From contig MSED01000005.1 in NCBI GenBank assembly GCA_002099365.1, forward strand, positions 1,054,001 to 1,118,000: 64,000 nt of DNA. The letters run 5' to 3'. The notes beneath the pieces are model-generated. The model worked only from the letters and a program-made list of their open reading frames with translations. It searched no databases and was not told where the DNA came from. Made by a program: the position numbers and the translations under genes. The DNA is from Phialophora verrucosa (lineage: Eukaryota; Ascomycota; Eurotiomycetes; Chaetothyriales; Herpotrichiellaceae). This document shows positions 32,660 to 44,823 of this stretch, one piece after another; within the stretch, counting starts at the first letter, position 1; every line of letters begins with the position of its first letter.

Positions 32660-33014
32660 GTGTAAATATATAGATGGACAATGTCAATGCCAATTCCGCC
32701 TCCGAGCGTCGACGGCAAGGACTTGGGATATACGTTAATGACAATATGCTCTTGAAGAACATACCACCAACCAGCCATTGATACATCTATTCGGCCTGTG
32801 GTTGTCCACCGAATCTGTGCCCCTTTCCAGCCCTTGTCGTGCCATTGATGCGTGTCTAGCGACAGCCAGGCTCCGCGTCGGCGTTGGAATGACAGCAGAT
32901 GATGTCATTCGGCGTGTCATTTCGCAAGCTGGTGCCAGGGTAGCGAAATGGCATCTCCCCGTCGTCTCTCAGCATCTGCTCTTGAATCCGTAGGCGAGAC
33001 ATCTCTGGGCCAGT
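32660..33014. other. Intergenic spacer
   Basis: This is the 3' flank of the SREBP gene and the promoter of the TatD-like gene, which follow each other on the same strand. Nothing distinctive is seen. Confidence 0.4.
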
Positions 33015-34172
33015 ATGGATGGGAATGCGGGCACTGCTGATGCCATCTGGCAGATTGGCGTCTTTGACGCCCACTGCCACCCCACCGACATCTTAGCGTC
33101 CATCAAGGACATCGCCAGCATGAAAGCGAGGGTCCTTGCAGTCATGTCGACGAGGCTACAAGACCAGGACCTCGTTCGAGAAGCCGCAAAGAGGTACCCG
33201 CTCCAGGATCCGCACAAGGACTTTACGGAAGACGCCGCGCGGTGCGTAATCCCGGCGTTCGGATGGCACCCCTGGTTTTCACATCAGCTGTACAATGATC
33301 TCGCCGAGGACCTCAAGCCGGACCAGGTGCAGCACTATGAAAATGTCTTGACACCAAAGCCGGATGACGTGGAATTTTTACAGGCGCTCCCACATCCACG
33401 ATCCCTCCGCCACTTTCTACAGGAGACGGAGGAGAGGCTGAAAGAGTTCCCATATGCTCTCGTTGGCGAGGTCGGGTTAGACCGTTCGTTTCGCCTCCCG
33501 GAAGGGCCCAGTGCTATGACAGGGGATATGAAGAGCAAGACCGGAGGTTCCGAAGAGGAGTACACTCCAGGAACCCGGGAGGGAAGGCCTCTGTCACCTT
33601 ATCGGGTCAACATCGACCACCAGAAGGCCATCCTAAAGGCACAGTTCGAGCTTGCGGCAAAGTTACTTCGGCCGGTGTCTGTCCACAGTGTCCAAGCACA
33701 TGGTCTGGTATTTGACGTCATGCAAGCTTTATGGAAGGGGCACGAGAAACCCTCAAAAGCACAGAGGAAGAAAGCCATGGATGCTAGCAAGGCTCACCCC
33801 GGCGACGAGAAGTCTGCGACACCGGAGCAGTCGAAGTCCTCCCCGTTCCCGCCGCGCATATGTATGCACTCTTATTCCGGGCCCCCAGAAGCACTCAAGC
33901 AGTTCCTCGCGGCTTCCGTTCCAGCTGATATCTACTTTTCATTCTCCACGGCCATCAACTTCTCGAGTACATCCACCGCGAAAGTCACCAGTGTGATCAA
34001 GGCAGTCCCGGATGACAGAATACTTATTGAGAGTGACTTGCATTGCGCTGGAGAAAGAATGGACAAGCTTTTGGGAGAGATTGTGCTTAAGGTGTGCGAG
34101 ATCAAAGAATGGACAGCGGAGGAGGGCGCGCGGCGGTTGAAAGCGAATTGGATGAAATTTATCTTTGGCTGA
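33015..34172 (+). CDS. SCN1: TatD-like metallo-hydrolase, Cut9-interacting protein Scn1 type
   Basis: The intronless gene encodes 385 residues. Metal ligands of the TatD amidohydrolase barrel are all visible: HCHP at residues 20-23, the Glu of GEVGLD, HSVQAHG, MHSYSG and the Asp of ESDLHC near the end. The extended loop after GEVGLD and the Lys-rich insert before MHSYSG fit the fungal Scn1 subgroup rather than bacterial TatD. Fission yeast Scn1 was found through interaction with the APC/C subunit Cut9; a nuclease activity is expected from the family but not proven for this branch. The first ATG of the frame is used. Confidence 0.85.
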   Translation: MDGNAGTADAIWQIGVFDAHCHPTDILASIKDIASMKARVLAVMSTRLQDQDLVREAAKRYPLQDPHKDFTEDAARCVIPAFGWHPWFSHQLYNDLAEDLKPDQVQHYENVLTPKPDDVEFLQALPHPRSLRHFLQETEERLKEFPYALVGEVGLDRSFRLPEGPSAMTGDMKSKTGGSEEEYTPGTREGRPLSPYRVNIDHQKAILKAQFELAAKLLRPVSVHSVQAHGLVFDVMQALWKGHEKPSKAQRKKAMDASKAHPGDEKSATPEQSKSSPFPPRICMHSYSGPPEALKQFLAASVPADIYFSFSTAINFSSTSTAKVTSVIKAVPDDRILIESDLHCAGERMDKLLGEIVLKVCEIKEWTAEEGARRLKANWMKFIFG

Positions 34173-34524
34173 AGAACCTGAGTGTCACTACTTGGGTCTG
34201 AGCAGGTAATGTCAACCTCGAAGAGTTGTAAATCGCCCTTAGGCCACGCTTTTCGGGTGTGGAAGAGGCAGCGCACCCCCTGTCGGCCTTACCTATTGAG
34301 TCACCAGCTGATCTGGTTATGAGGTGAATTGAGTAATATGTGGAACTCGAGCTGGGGTGTAGCGTGAAGTCCGCCAGCACCCAGTTGAATATGCAACAGC
34401 AAGGCAGTGAGAGTTGCTGCCGGACTTGTTTGCGCGTTTCTCTTTCATGTCTTCAAGGAAGCACACACCACGACCACGACCACGACTCCCAGATTTCAGC
34501 TCAACCTCTCGGATCTCTACCACA
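34173..34524. other. Intergenic spacer
   Basis: This is the promoter region of the large Gln-rich gene. An in-frame ATG at 34447 would extend that protein by 26 mostly Arg/Pro/Ser residues. Confidence 0.4.
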
Positions 34525-37500
34525 ATGGCGCAACCAATCGAGACTTGGCGCTCCGAGGCTACCACCACGCTGCCCTCCTCATCCAAGGATGTGTTCCGCC
34601 TCAATCCTCCAGAGGTATTTCGATACACCGACTTCGTCATCAGAGCGCCACTTCCGCGAGTGCCTCGCGGCATGACCGAAGAGGCCGCAAAGGACAAATA
34701 CCCCCGCGCTCGTCTGAAAAGACTGATCCGAATTGTGGAAGCTCGTCTTGGAAAGGACCGATGCTTCTTCAGTGAAGTTCAGCCTAGGGATAGGAAGAAG
34801 GACACACAGTTCAATATCACCAGACTTTATGCGCTATATGAGGTCGAGCACTGGCCTGGCGCCCTCGCGCAGTACGAGTGGACACAATTTGTCATTGCGA
34901 ACATGGAACGCGATGCAACACGCGAGCAACTGGGTCCTGGTGTGAAGCTTGTTTGTAAGTGCTCTTGTTCCTGGCAACTGTCATCGATGGCGCGGTGCTG
35001 ACATGATTACGCAGTGCCAATGCTCCCGCCCTCTGCTTTGCCACAGTACCAGGAGATGATGCGACAAGAGGAGTTTGAGTTGGCGAGACGTGCCCAGCGA
35101 GCTGGTCAGATCCACGGAGTAGCCTCAGGTGGAGGTTTTTGCATCTTCGCATCCCATGACCCTCGAAGGCACGAACTACATGACCGACCTGAAGCACACC
35201 ATTTGTCAGAGCGGCCGCAGTTGATGGCGCGACTTTCTAATCCTCCAGACATCCGCCAAACCCTCTTCGAGATTCCGAGCGGTCAGCTTCAGGCAATATC
35301 TCGGGATGATGGAATGTATCGCAATGCCTGCGATAACCACAAGAGCTGGCTTGGAAAGGAAGTAAAGTCGCTAATGAGCTACTACATCCGTTGCCTCGGT
35401 CGCGAGCCTGGTTCCAAACTCCTGACATACGCGCAACTCAGAGCCGAGACGAGGAGGCTGATGGGTAGGTCGCTTAGACAGCAGATACTCCAATGGGCTC
35501 GACAGCAACCCGACCTCAACTTCAAGCTCGGGGATGAAACAGCACTTGTTGACCGTCAACTGTCCTTCTTAACCTTACGCATGCAGTACCACGATCCTCT
35601 ACACCAAAAGGCGACCATCCAACTTGACGTGGAGCGCAACCGTAAGCACCACATCGTAGCCATGCTCCAGCAGCGGCAAAGCTTGAGAGAATGGGCAATG
35701 GCAATGGCGGAGCAAGCCAAGTTATGCGTCGGCGAAAGATATCGAAAAGAACTGAGGCATGTCATAGATTTTTGGACTGGAAGGGCCGAAACCTTGGACG
35801 AGTTCGACGAACGCAATCGAAAGGAGAATACGGGTCCGAGGTCTGACATGCTACCGCTGGGGGCGCAGCCACCTGTCTGCACGGCGCAAGTCCAAAAGCA
35901 GGATCGGCCATCACAGGTGCAGAGTAAAATGCAGGCACAAGGACAACGCGAGGCTGCCCAGAGTCAGGAACCAGCGCATCCGCAGAACCAGCCGGTTGAC
36001 CACGCACAGCTTCTGACACGGGTGCAAGAGACCGCTCAGACACCGGCGTCCATTTACCCTCAGGTCCAGATGCAAGCTCGTAATGAAGAGCAGGCGCAAC
36101 CGCAGTCGAAGAAATTAAGCCAAGCACGAGGACACGAACAGGAACAATTGGACACTGAAATGAGTGACTCGGCACAGGCACAAGAGCACCACCAAACGCA
36201 AGGGGATATTCAAGTGACCGACACGACACAAGGACAGGAGCAGCATCAAGTCCAAATGGACACTCAGATGACCAACTCAAAACAAGGACAAGAGCACCAT
36301 GAAGTGCAAGTGGACGCTCTGATGACCGACTCGAATCAAGCACAATGGCACCACCAAGTGCAAGCGGACACTGATATGACCGACTCAGCGCAAGCGCAAG
36401 CATCAGTGCAGACGTGCATAGATGTGGACATACCATCGGCCGAGAGCCAAATGCCAGTACCGAAAGAGTCTCAAGAGGAGGTGCGTAGTCAATCACGCGA
36501 GCCGGACCAAACACAAGCCTTAGCACGATTTCAAGCTCAATTACTCATAGCTGCACATTCGTCTGAGGAGACGATGCAGGTCTCACCAGCGATATCAACA
36601 GGGGTCTCAAATCCTGTCCCTATGGAAGACGACGTGCATGAGCGTGGGCAGGATGAAGAACAAGGGCAAGCACAACAGCAAGACTTGTCACGGGCAGAAT
36701 CACCACAGCCAGTCCCTGCGCCCGAACTGGTACAGATTCAAGCACAATTACCAGCTCCAGTTTCTGTTCAAGAAGAGGTTCCGCCGCACGTACAGGATTT
36801 GTCCCAAGTTCAAGCACCATTGACACAACCGAAGCCTCCCGAAGCACTAGAGGTGTCACTCTTCCAGCAGGTGATTCAAGCGGGACTGGAACATTCTATA
36901 CAAGCGGATCTACGGGGCCATCCAGAAGCGCATGATGCCGCGGCCGTGACATCGCTTGATCAGCTTCGGGACGACAAGCCGTGCAGTGTCCAAGAGCAAG
37001 GACATATGCTAGTGACCGAGGATGCGCAACCTCAAGAGGTGTCGCAGGCAGAAGAACTGCTAGAAATACTAGAACAGGACCAAGACCGAATGCGTGTCCA
37101 AGCCCTGGTGCAAGACCAAGAGCATGCTGAGGAGCGAGCCCAGACACAGGCAGAGCAAGGAGAATCTCAAGAAGCACAATTAGACGCAGACGAGCTCGAC
37201 ACTCTTGAAAATTCTGTCGTGGCAAAGGATGAGGAAGCTGTGGACTATGAGTCTCGACCTCCGACCCCATTCTCAGAAGCACAGCACACAGGGGAAGCTG
37301 TGGACCACGAGCATCGACTTCCGACACCATTCTTAGAACCACAGCACACAGAGCAAGACAACGTCGGCGCCACCGGCCAATCTGATCTCGGTGGTCAAAC
37401 AGAGAAGACCGTGACCGCTGACATTAACAAGTGTCACCATTGCGCGAAATCCAAGATGCGGTGCAACGGTGAACGACCATGTCAATTCTGCGTGAGATAC

Positions 37501-38007
37501 CGCAAGCGCTGCTACGATCTCGACCAGCGACCGGCGCGGAACATGAGGGGATTTAATCTGAAGGCGGCTAATCGGTCGAAAAAGAAATCTGAGCAGTCTC
37601 ATTTGGCGTCCCCAGAAAAGGTAGATGACCAACGACATCAACAACAGGACCAAATCTTGTCAACACAACAAGTGTCAGTGAATGAATCGCATGGGGAGAC
37701 GACCCAGCAGTGTATGGACACAGCCGAGCCGGACTCTCACCTTTCAGACGACGAACCCGGACATCCCGTCAGTTTGGGCGCAATGGGCGACACAAGTCGT
37801 GCTGAGCACAGCATGGCCGAGGACCAGGAAAATGATGACAAGAACCAGCAGAACCAGCAGACACAGTCCCAACAGACCAAACCCGCTGCGAAGCCAAAGC
37901 AACAAACCCACCAGGCCCGCAATGTCACTACGAGGCTGGCGGAGCAGATGGAAGCAGAACAGGGCCGCCGTTCGTTGCGCGCAATGGCGCATCGAAGTCA
38001 TGCCTAG
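34525..38007 (+). CDS. Large Gln-rich protein with a C-terminal Zn2Cys6 zinc cluster (1140 aa)
   Basis: Two exons (34525-34954 and 35015-38007) with a 60-bp intron give 1140 residues. The first ~430 residues are globular, charged and of no family I recognise. Residues about 433-923 are a Gln/Ala/Glu-rich linker with an 18-residue tandem repeat (DNA 36160-36399) and a duplicated 20-residue unit carrying PTPF (DNA 37231-37350). A full zinc cluster then begins at Cys950: C-x2-C-x6-C-x5-C-x2-C-x6-C, reading CHHCAKSKMRC, then C, QF, C and a basic spacer. Fungal Zn2Cys6 factors usually carry this motif near the N terminus and a fungal-specific transcription-factor domain behind it; neither holds here. 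The C terminus is again Gln- and Asn-rich, then basic. A DNA-binding regulator with a polar activation-type linker is the likeliest role. The ATG at 34525 has the best context (CACAATGG). Confidence 0.78.
36160..36399 (+). repeat. 54-bp coding tandem repeat (18 residues, 4.4 copies)
   Basis: Within the Gln-rich gene, units begin MSDSAQAQ, VTDTTQGQ, MTNSKQGQ, MTDSNQAQ and a partial MTDSAQAQ. Each full unit is exactly 18 residues with an M/V-T-D-S start, a QxQ pair and a following H-rich and V/T-Q stretch. Copies differ at several positions, so the array is old rather than a fresh slippage product. Confidence 0.85.
37231..37350 (+). repeat. 60-bp direct duplication in coding sequence
   Basis: Two adjacent 60-bp copies encode EEAVDYESRPPTPFSEAQHT and a near copy with the same EAVD, PTPF and QHT positions. 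It lies just before the zinc cluster. PTPF could be a proline-directed phosphorylation site. Confidence 0.85.
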
Positions 38008-39120
38008 GAGGGTGTGAGACTGAAATGAGAGGCAGAGGGAGTGTGAGGCTGAGGTGGGAATGCAATGCAATGCAATGCAATACAACACCTGGCACGGCAT
38101 AGTATGGCATGGGTCGTGCAGTGCTGTACAGTGTGGTGCGATGTTTCCAAGTGCATTGCAAAGAACAGGCGATGGAGTGTCGAGCGGTCGAGCACGCCAC
38201 ATCTCCCGGGTTGAAACTGATGAAAGTGCCACTGTAGTAGTGCGTCACATGCCATGGCGAACCGTAGACGTGGCGGTCCTGCAAAGCCTCTCTCCCTGAG
38301 GGTGCTACGCCTCGATGCAGGGCGGGTAGTCGAGGTGCGTTACTTCTGCTTGTGGACCTACAGTATTGAGTATGGACTTGTTCAAAAAGGCTGTCACGTT
38401 TCTTACCCTTCTCCTCCCCACAAGACTACTGTGTGACACCGACAGCGCCTGTGATTGCGAGGTATGTAGAGATCTTCCCCCCTTTGATCTGCCGAGTACG
38501 CTGTTGTGCTCAGCTCTACTCTGCTCTACTCTGTCCAGATCCGCTCCGCTTCTTCGTCATCTAAAAGTAGACGCACGTAGACACCCTTCAGTAATTAGAC
38601 GTGAAGACGCAAAGACGCACACGAGGCTACAGTAGTATGTACGGGTGGGGAGTAAAGGCTCTCGAATTTGAGAAGTTGATACTCCCATCAGTCACTTAGT
38701 CGGTGTCTGTCGAGTCCACGCGACGATGATCTCTGGTCTCAACTTGTGAGCGACATCTAGCTCTTCCGTATTCAACAGATCTCGATTGTTTTCTACCGAC
38801 TCGCATTTGTCTATCGGTATTGTGTTTCTTGAAGAGATGAGCACATTTCTCTATCCTCATGGCAGGGGAAAATTGGGCGAAGAAACCCTGCGTATCAGGA
38901 CCGTTGCAATGACCGCCGTCATTGTCTCATCCCATGTCAATTCATCCAGAGGCCCAAACATCCACTTAAGAGCCATGTCACCACATCCTGCTTTGAAGCA
39001 CCTCGTCATAGTCTTTCCTGCGTTGTTGTCATACAAATGCAAGCGGGGCCCACAACCTTTCGTATGCAATGTCGTAAAGTCATGGTTTTGTCTATCAGTC
39101 TTCGCAAGACGAGTGATGCT
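38008..39120. other. Convergent 3' spacer
   Basis: This lies between the 3' ends of the Gln-rich gene and eEF2. It contains a TGCAA pentanucleotide run but no recognisable gene. Confidence 0.4.
38059..38085 (+). repeat. TGCAA pentanucleotide microsatellite
   Basis: AATGC/TGCAA repeats about four and a half times, ending in one variant unit (TACAA). The same pentamer occurs as three copies inside the acyl-CoA dehydrogenase intron near 56203. Confidence 0.8.
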
Positions 39121-42020
39121 TTACAACTTGTCTGTTGGTTTGTTAGAAATTTCTGACCACAGAGGAGAAAGAAGGGCTGGGGCTTACCATAGTAGTTGTC
39201 ATAGCCTGGAACGTTCTCCTTGAGACCCTTTCTCTTACGCATATCCGTAACGATCTTACCGACCATGGTGTTGGGATCAAGAGGCGAACCACCAGGGAGA
39301 ATCTGCCAGTGGTCGAAAACCGATTGAGGGAATGCTTGACCACCGGTGCCAGCGCGCAGGTCGGCGTTGAAACCGAATGATTCCAGGACGGGAAGATAGG
39401 CCTTGACAGTGAACAGAGGAGTACCAACACGCTGTTCCTCGGAGAAGACGTGACCTCTTCTTCGGGTAAGAACACCGTAGATGCCGCCCATGGCTTGTTC
39501 TGGCACTTGGATTTCAACCAGGTAAACGGGCTCGAGAAGACCAGGCTCGGCCAACAGGGTGGACGCATAGAGCACGCGTCTAGCGGTTGGGATGATCTGA
39601 CCGCCACCACGATGGATGGCATCCGCGTGGAGAGTGACATCCATGATGTTGAATCGGATTGACCGCATGGGCTCTTCGGCAATAGGACCTTCACGGGTCG
39701 CCCATTGGAAACCAGAGACGAAGGAATCCTTGATTTCGTTGAGATATTGAACAGCCTTGGTCTGGTCAACCAACAAGTTAGGGCCGGTGGTATCGGGACC
39801 AAACGCCCAGATCTTTCGTGCGTCAGTGACGTCCCAGCCATGCTCATCAGCAAGGATGCGAGCACGGGTCTTGAAGTCGTCACGGGGGTTGATCTTTCCA
39901 TCTTCGATCTCCTTGGACACTTCCTCACCAAGAGGCTCGGCAATGACGTAGAGACGGTTGTGCTTGTTGGGTGACTTGGACAGAGCCGTCATGCTGGAAG
40001 TACCGCCAACGGTCTCGCGGTAGGCGACGACGGGGTCGCTGATCTTAAGTGGGACGCCGGCGTGGTCCTCCTCCAGATCCTTCAAGCAAATTTCCAAGTG
40101 CAATTCACCGGCACCGGCAACGATGTGCTCGCCGGATTCCGAAATGAGAGTCAGGACGCAAGGATCCGACTTGGACAATCGCTTGAGACCTTCGACAAGC
40201 TTGGGCAAGTCGTTGGCGTTCTTGACTTCGACTGATCGTCGCACGACAGGAGAGACGGAGAACTTCATGACCTTCAAGTTGTGCGCGGTTTCCGAGGTGG
40301 TGAGAGTACCAGACTTGAGCAGGAACTGGTCAATGCCGACGAGACCAATGATGTTGCCGGCAGGCATGTCATCGATGGGTTCGACAGTTCTGCCCATCAT
40401 GAGGACTGTGCGTTGGATGGCCTTGATGAAGAGATCTTCCTTCTTGCCGGGAACATAGTTGGGGCCTTGGATACGGACTTTCAAGCCAGATCGAACCGTA
40501 CCGGCGAAGACACGACCGAAGGCGTAGAATCGACCCTTGTCAGAGGTCGGCACCATCTTAGAGACGTAGAGCATGAGATCAGCCTTCGGGTCACAATCGC
40601 GGATGGCAATGCAGGCCGGGTCGTCAGCGGGACCCTCATACAGAGTCTCAGCTCTGTACTTTTGTGCAGTGACAGGTGATGGGAGGTGGATAACCATCAT
40701 CTCCAGGAGCGCATCAGCGGCTGGTAGGAACTTCCTCATGGCAGCCTTGAGCAGACCCTTGCCCGGCAATTCCTTCTCCTCGCTGGTGATCTTGATGTCC
40801 AACTTTGTGCAGAGTTCGACCAGCTGGTCGACTTTGCCTTTGGTGAAAGCATCAAAGATTTTGAAGATAGGATCGAGGATGAACTGGTTGAAGGCACGCT
40901 CGAGCTTCTGACCTTCGTGTTCGCCAACCTTGGTCCACTTCTTGGTCTTGGGGTTGAAGTAGCTGTCACCCCACAGACGCTCCATCATCTTGTTCTTGTC
41001 GACACCGAACTTCTTGGCATATCGAACGGCGAATTGGCGGATGGTAAAAGCCCAGCCGTGGAGGCCGGAACCGAAGGCGACTGTACCCTTCTCGGGCCAG
41101 ACTTGAACATCACCGAGAGCCTTATCGAGGTAGGTAGAGATGATGACATTGACGGATTCGATTGTCCGCAGGAAAGATTGGTAGAGATCTTCCTTTGAGA
41201 CCTGCAATTCAAGCAGGGCGCGATCGACTTTGTTGATGATGACAACGGGCTTGATACGTTCACCAAGGGCCTGTCGCAGCACGGTCTCGGTCTGGACGCA
41301 CACGCCTTCAATGGTGTCGACAACGACCAAGGCACCGTCAGTGACTCGAAGCGCCGCCGTCACCTCGGACGAGAAATCGACGTGACCGGGTGAATCGATC
41401 AAGTTGATCAAGAACTCGTTGCCATCGACTTTCTGTGAATTGTATTAGCGGCTGTGGAAGTTGGAGCTGCATAGGGCTTCATGTACCTGCGGGATATCTT
41501 TGAGATCTTCCTCATTGGGAAGGTGAGCGTACAGAGAGATGGCGGTCGACTTGATGGTGATGCCACGCTCTTGTTCGTCCTTTCTCGTGTCCGTAAACCG
41601 ACTGTCAAGATGTTATTCACCTTCTTTTCTTGATTTTCTTGTGCCACACGTACGCTTCACCTGCTTTTGCTGCGGAAATAATACCGGCTCGCTGGACGAG
41701 GGAATCGGTCAAGGTGGACTTTCCGTGGTCGACTGTGATTCTTGTCAGCCTCAAATGCCGTGCGACAAAGCTTTGTAGACCAACCGTGAGCAATGACGGA
41801 CATGTTACGGATATTTGCCGGCTTGTCCATCAACTACAGAGCTGTTGTCAGTCCATGTCCAACGGGCATAGTCGCATGATCGGCCTGTCTGGTGGTATGA
41901 GGGCCTCATCAAGGCCACATGGAAACTTACAGCGCGGATCTCGTCGACGGTGAACTAATTGACGTGTCAGCCATAACGGTATCTGATGTCGTTTTGGATT
42001 TCTCGACTTACGTTGACCAT
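39121..42020 (-). CDS. EF2: Translation elongation factor 2 (eEF2)
   Basis: Seven exons (42020-42012, 41954-41931, 41833-41785, 41732-41654, 41601-41487, 41432-39188, 39131-39121) and six introns of 52-97 bp assemble into 843 residues, the normal fungal length. The first exon codes only MVN and the last only the end of DKL plus stop; both are needed to recover the expected ends. Landmarks are the P-loop AHVDHGKS at 26-33, [14 protein letters not shown] with Thr57 (the eEF2-kinase-type site), [12 protein letters not shown], and AIHRGGGQ with His699, the residue modified to diphthamide and numbered as in yeast. It is the GTPase that drives ribosomal translocation, and the diphthamide site is the target of ADP-ribosylating toxins. 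Intron crowding at the 5' end is common in highly expressed fungal genes. Confidence 0.97.
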
Positions 42021-42825
42021 CTTGACGGTGTTGGGTGTTGAAGTGCCTTAGAACGGCGGATTGGGCGCTCTCTTGAGCTGACGAGAAATTGGGGCAGAAT
42101 CGAGGGCTCGCTCGATCTGTAGGAGTATTTAGCGTTACCTGCGCTGGATGCGGTGGAAACGATAAGAAGTGCAGCTGTACGATGCCGCGCGTTGACGGTA
42201 AAGTACTCGAAAGCGAGAGGTGAAGGAGGGGCTCTGAAAATCCTGGTGGTTGATAATTCAGCAGTGCGGGCCACTGCCAAGCGTCGCCCAACCGCGCATT
42301 AACCCCACCAATGGCGTATCTGCAATCGAACTGGTGGCGGTGTCACTGACCTGCCCCGGAGTTAAAGATGAGTGACCGCCTCGTGACTCTGGTGACTCTG
42401 ACTGCTCATCTTGACTTCTCTAGATTGGTGCTTTGAGATCACTGTGAATTTTGTGACTCACCTGCCGGTGCGATGTCGAACCTGCTACATAACATTGGTG
42501 AAAGCTTGATCAAGACGCAATTCATTGAAGTGTCATTTAAGTCTGGCGAAGGTGCTCCAAGAGTCATCACTGGTCCGAGCATCCATCCATGCATGACCTT
42601 GGAGCTCTACGGTGGGACCATTGCATTGACCTCTTGGTGACGGAAATAAAACAGTCCTAATGCTTGGTTGCTGTAAAGATACTCGCTTGAACGCTCTCAT
42701 GACCCAAGTGTCCCAAAACAGGCTTTGTACAACAGTCGAGAAGAGCTTGTCCGACACCACTCACGAAACAGCTCCCCAGATCTTGGCTGTGTGCATTACG
42801 AGACCAACGGCAAGCCAATCCAGCT
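42021..42825. other. Intergenic region upstream of eEF2
   Basis: This should hold the eEF2 promoter and the 3' flank of the TMEM184-like gene. No gene is supported; a run of TGACTC/GACTCTGG-like motifs lies near 42370-42460 without a clear match to a known site. Confidence 0.4.
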
Positions 42826-44823
42826 TCACTTCCACACATTGTCTTCCTCAATCAAATTGGCATATTGTCCTTCTCCACGCTCCGTGCCTTTCTGATCCAG
42901 CGACCTGCCCCGGTCTCTTTCATCTAGTATGTTGTCCTCATCCTCACTCACGGCCCTCTCTGGCGCTGGGGGCCTCGACGGCACCTTGCTTGGGTCGTAA
43001 CCTTCGCGAATATCCTGCGCCTCTGGGGCTTCTTCATCAATATTGTAGGTACGAACAAAGTGTCGCTGCGGAGCGCGGTTCCAGGAATCGCCGCCTTCTT
43101 TGCGTGCCCGCACGATCTCTGCTTCTTCTGCTTCTGTATCTTCGACAACAAGGTCCACCAATTGGCTATGGTCTGAGTCACCCGAGGCCGACGGCGATCG
43201 CCCCTGTTGTCGTTTCAGTTTCGCTTCAATTACACCCTGTTGGGACGAGCCCTCAGATGGAGAAGTGCTTCGGTTTTTTCCTTTGCGGATGTGCTCCTGC
43301 AATTCACTCCGGCGGCGGGTTTTGTGGTCTCGGGTAGGCTGAAGAAGATGGCGGTTCGTTGCTGTTGTCAGTATGGTGGGATCGCGCCGCATCCAGTCCT
43401 CACGACGTGCCTCGTGTGCCGTTATGACGGGATACTGCGAGGGCAATCAGTAAAGGAGCCTGTCGAGTATTGAGACGGGATAACTCACATTCCAATCTCC
43501 AAACTCCAAAGCTCGCGCATTGGTATACAATCTCTCGTCCTCTGCGTCAATGCCAATCTCGATATCTGGCTCAGTAGCGCGGTACTCGTGCGCCTTGCCT
43601 CTTGATTCAGGTGCTGGAGCTCTGGACGCAGCCTCATTCCCCAGCAAGGGGGTCCGACTGCTTGGATCTTGTGGCTTAGCGATCCAATACTTGCCCTTAC
43701 CACCTCTCTCGTACCTCATGCCATCCATCATCCGGGCGACGCGAGAGTGAGATTCCTCATGAGCGATAACATTGTCACCAGAATCGAAGCTCCTGTAGTC
43801 ATAATTCTTGCCCCTGAACGTCTCTTTCGTGTCTTCGATCAAATCCCTGGGGCCAAATGCATCCCTCAGCGCATACCTGACCGGGAGACGTGCGGCCGAA
43901 ATGGTGATATCAGCATAGTCGTGCCATGAAAACGCGTACCAATGCGCGATGGCAAAGATTGGCATTTCAAAGCAAATCAAAGCATCCTGTATTGCTGCAG
44001 CCAAGTTGTCGGGTGTGTAGCCCGGCACGTCGTTGGGAATCGCACCGAGGAACTGCAGGATGGAGAGAAAGAAGCCTTGCCAGTAGGAGGCAAAGATGAT
44101 AAGTTTGATGCACAAGAACTTTGGCATCGGTCGGAAGGGCTTAAGATCATTGTGCATACAAACCCAAAACATGGCCAGGAAGTACAAGCTCATGGTCACG
44201 CTGACGTTGTAAAGGAGCCCCGTCCAGAAGTAGCCCGAGTCCACAGATATGTAACCTTCTTTGTATGTGTTGGTGGATTTCAGGATGATGGTGGCGACCC
44301 CCAGGATGGGCTTCAGCCAGGCATATTGCAGGATTCCTCTCTTGATCAGTAGGAAGGTGTGGGGGTCTGATATGTCCATTTTTGGGCACCAAAGACTTAT
44401 CGGCCACGGATGAGAGACAGGGGGTCTTCCATGCGTCATGATAATGAGTGAACGCTCGCCTCCGAGAAAGTTAATGAGAAGCTGGACAAAAGTGTAGATT
44501 GTGAATGCCTCGTAGATGTCTCGCAGAGGATCAAGGTAAAAGGCGGCTGTCAGGGAGATGATGGAAGCCCACGACGCCGCCGAGTAGATAGGCACCATGA
44601 GTAGAATTCGGATAACATATCGTTGCAGTAGAGGCTTCCGGTAGTTCTTGGATTGAAGCCATATCGATCTGATGCACAGTTAGCACTGCACGCGACAGCG
44701 CAAGATGAGGACAAGCACGTACAATACCGATATCAAGGTGGCTATCAGTGACGCGACCCCAGTCAAAATGATAATGACCTTTGTGAGCTTATTGCCCGTG
44801 CCGCCGCTCGACATTGCGTCCAT
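42826..44823 (-). CDS. TMEM184/DUF300 (organic solute transporter alpha-like) membrane protein
   Basis: Three exons (44823-44723, 44668-43489, 43434-42826) with two 54-bp introns give 629 residues. The first helix lies in exon 1, the junction joins LISVL to SIWLQSKNY, and the next exon carries KPLLQRYVIRILLMVPIYS, the family hallmark. About seven helices are followed by a 300-residue cytosolic tail rich in Arg, Glu and Ser. Family members are linked to solute transport or vacuole and endomembrane function in various eukaryotes; the substrate here is unknown. The start is uncertain: the ATG at 44823 precedes MDAMSSGG, but the same frame runs open to 45135 and could add residues including an N-glycosylation site. 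Confidence 0.85.
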
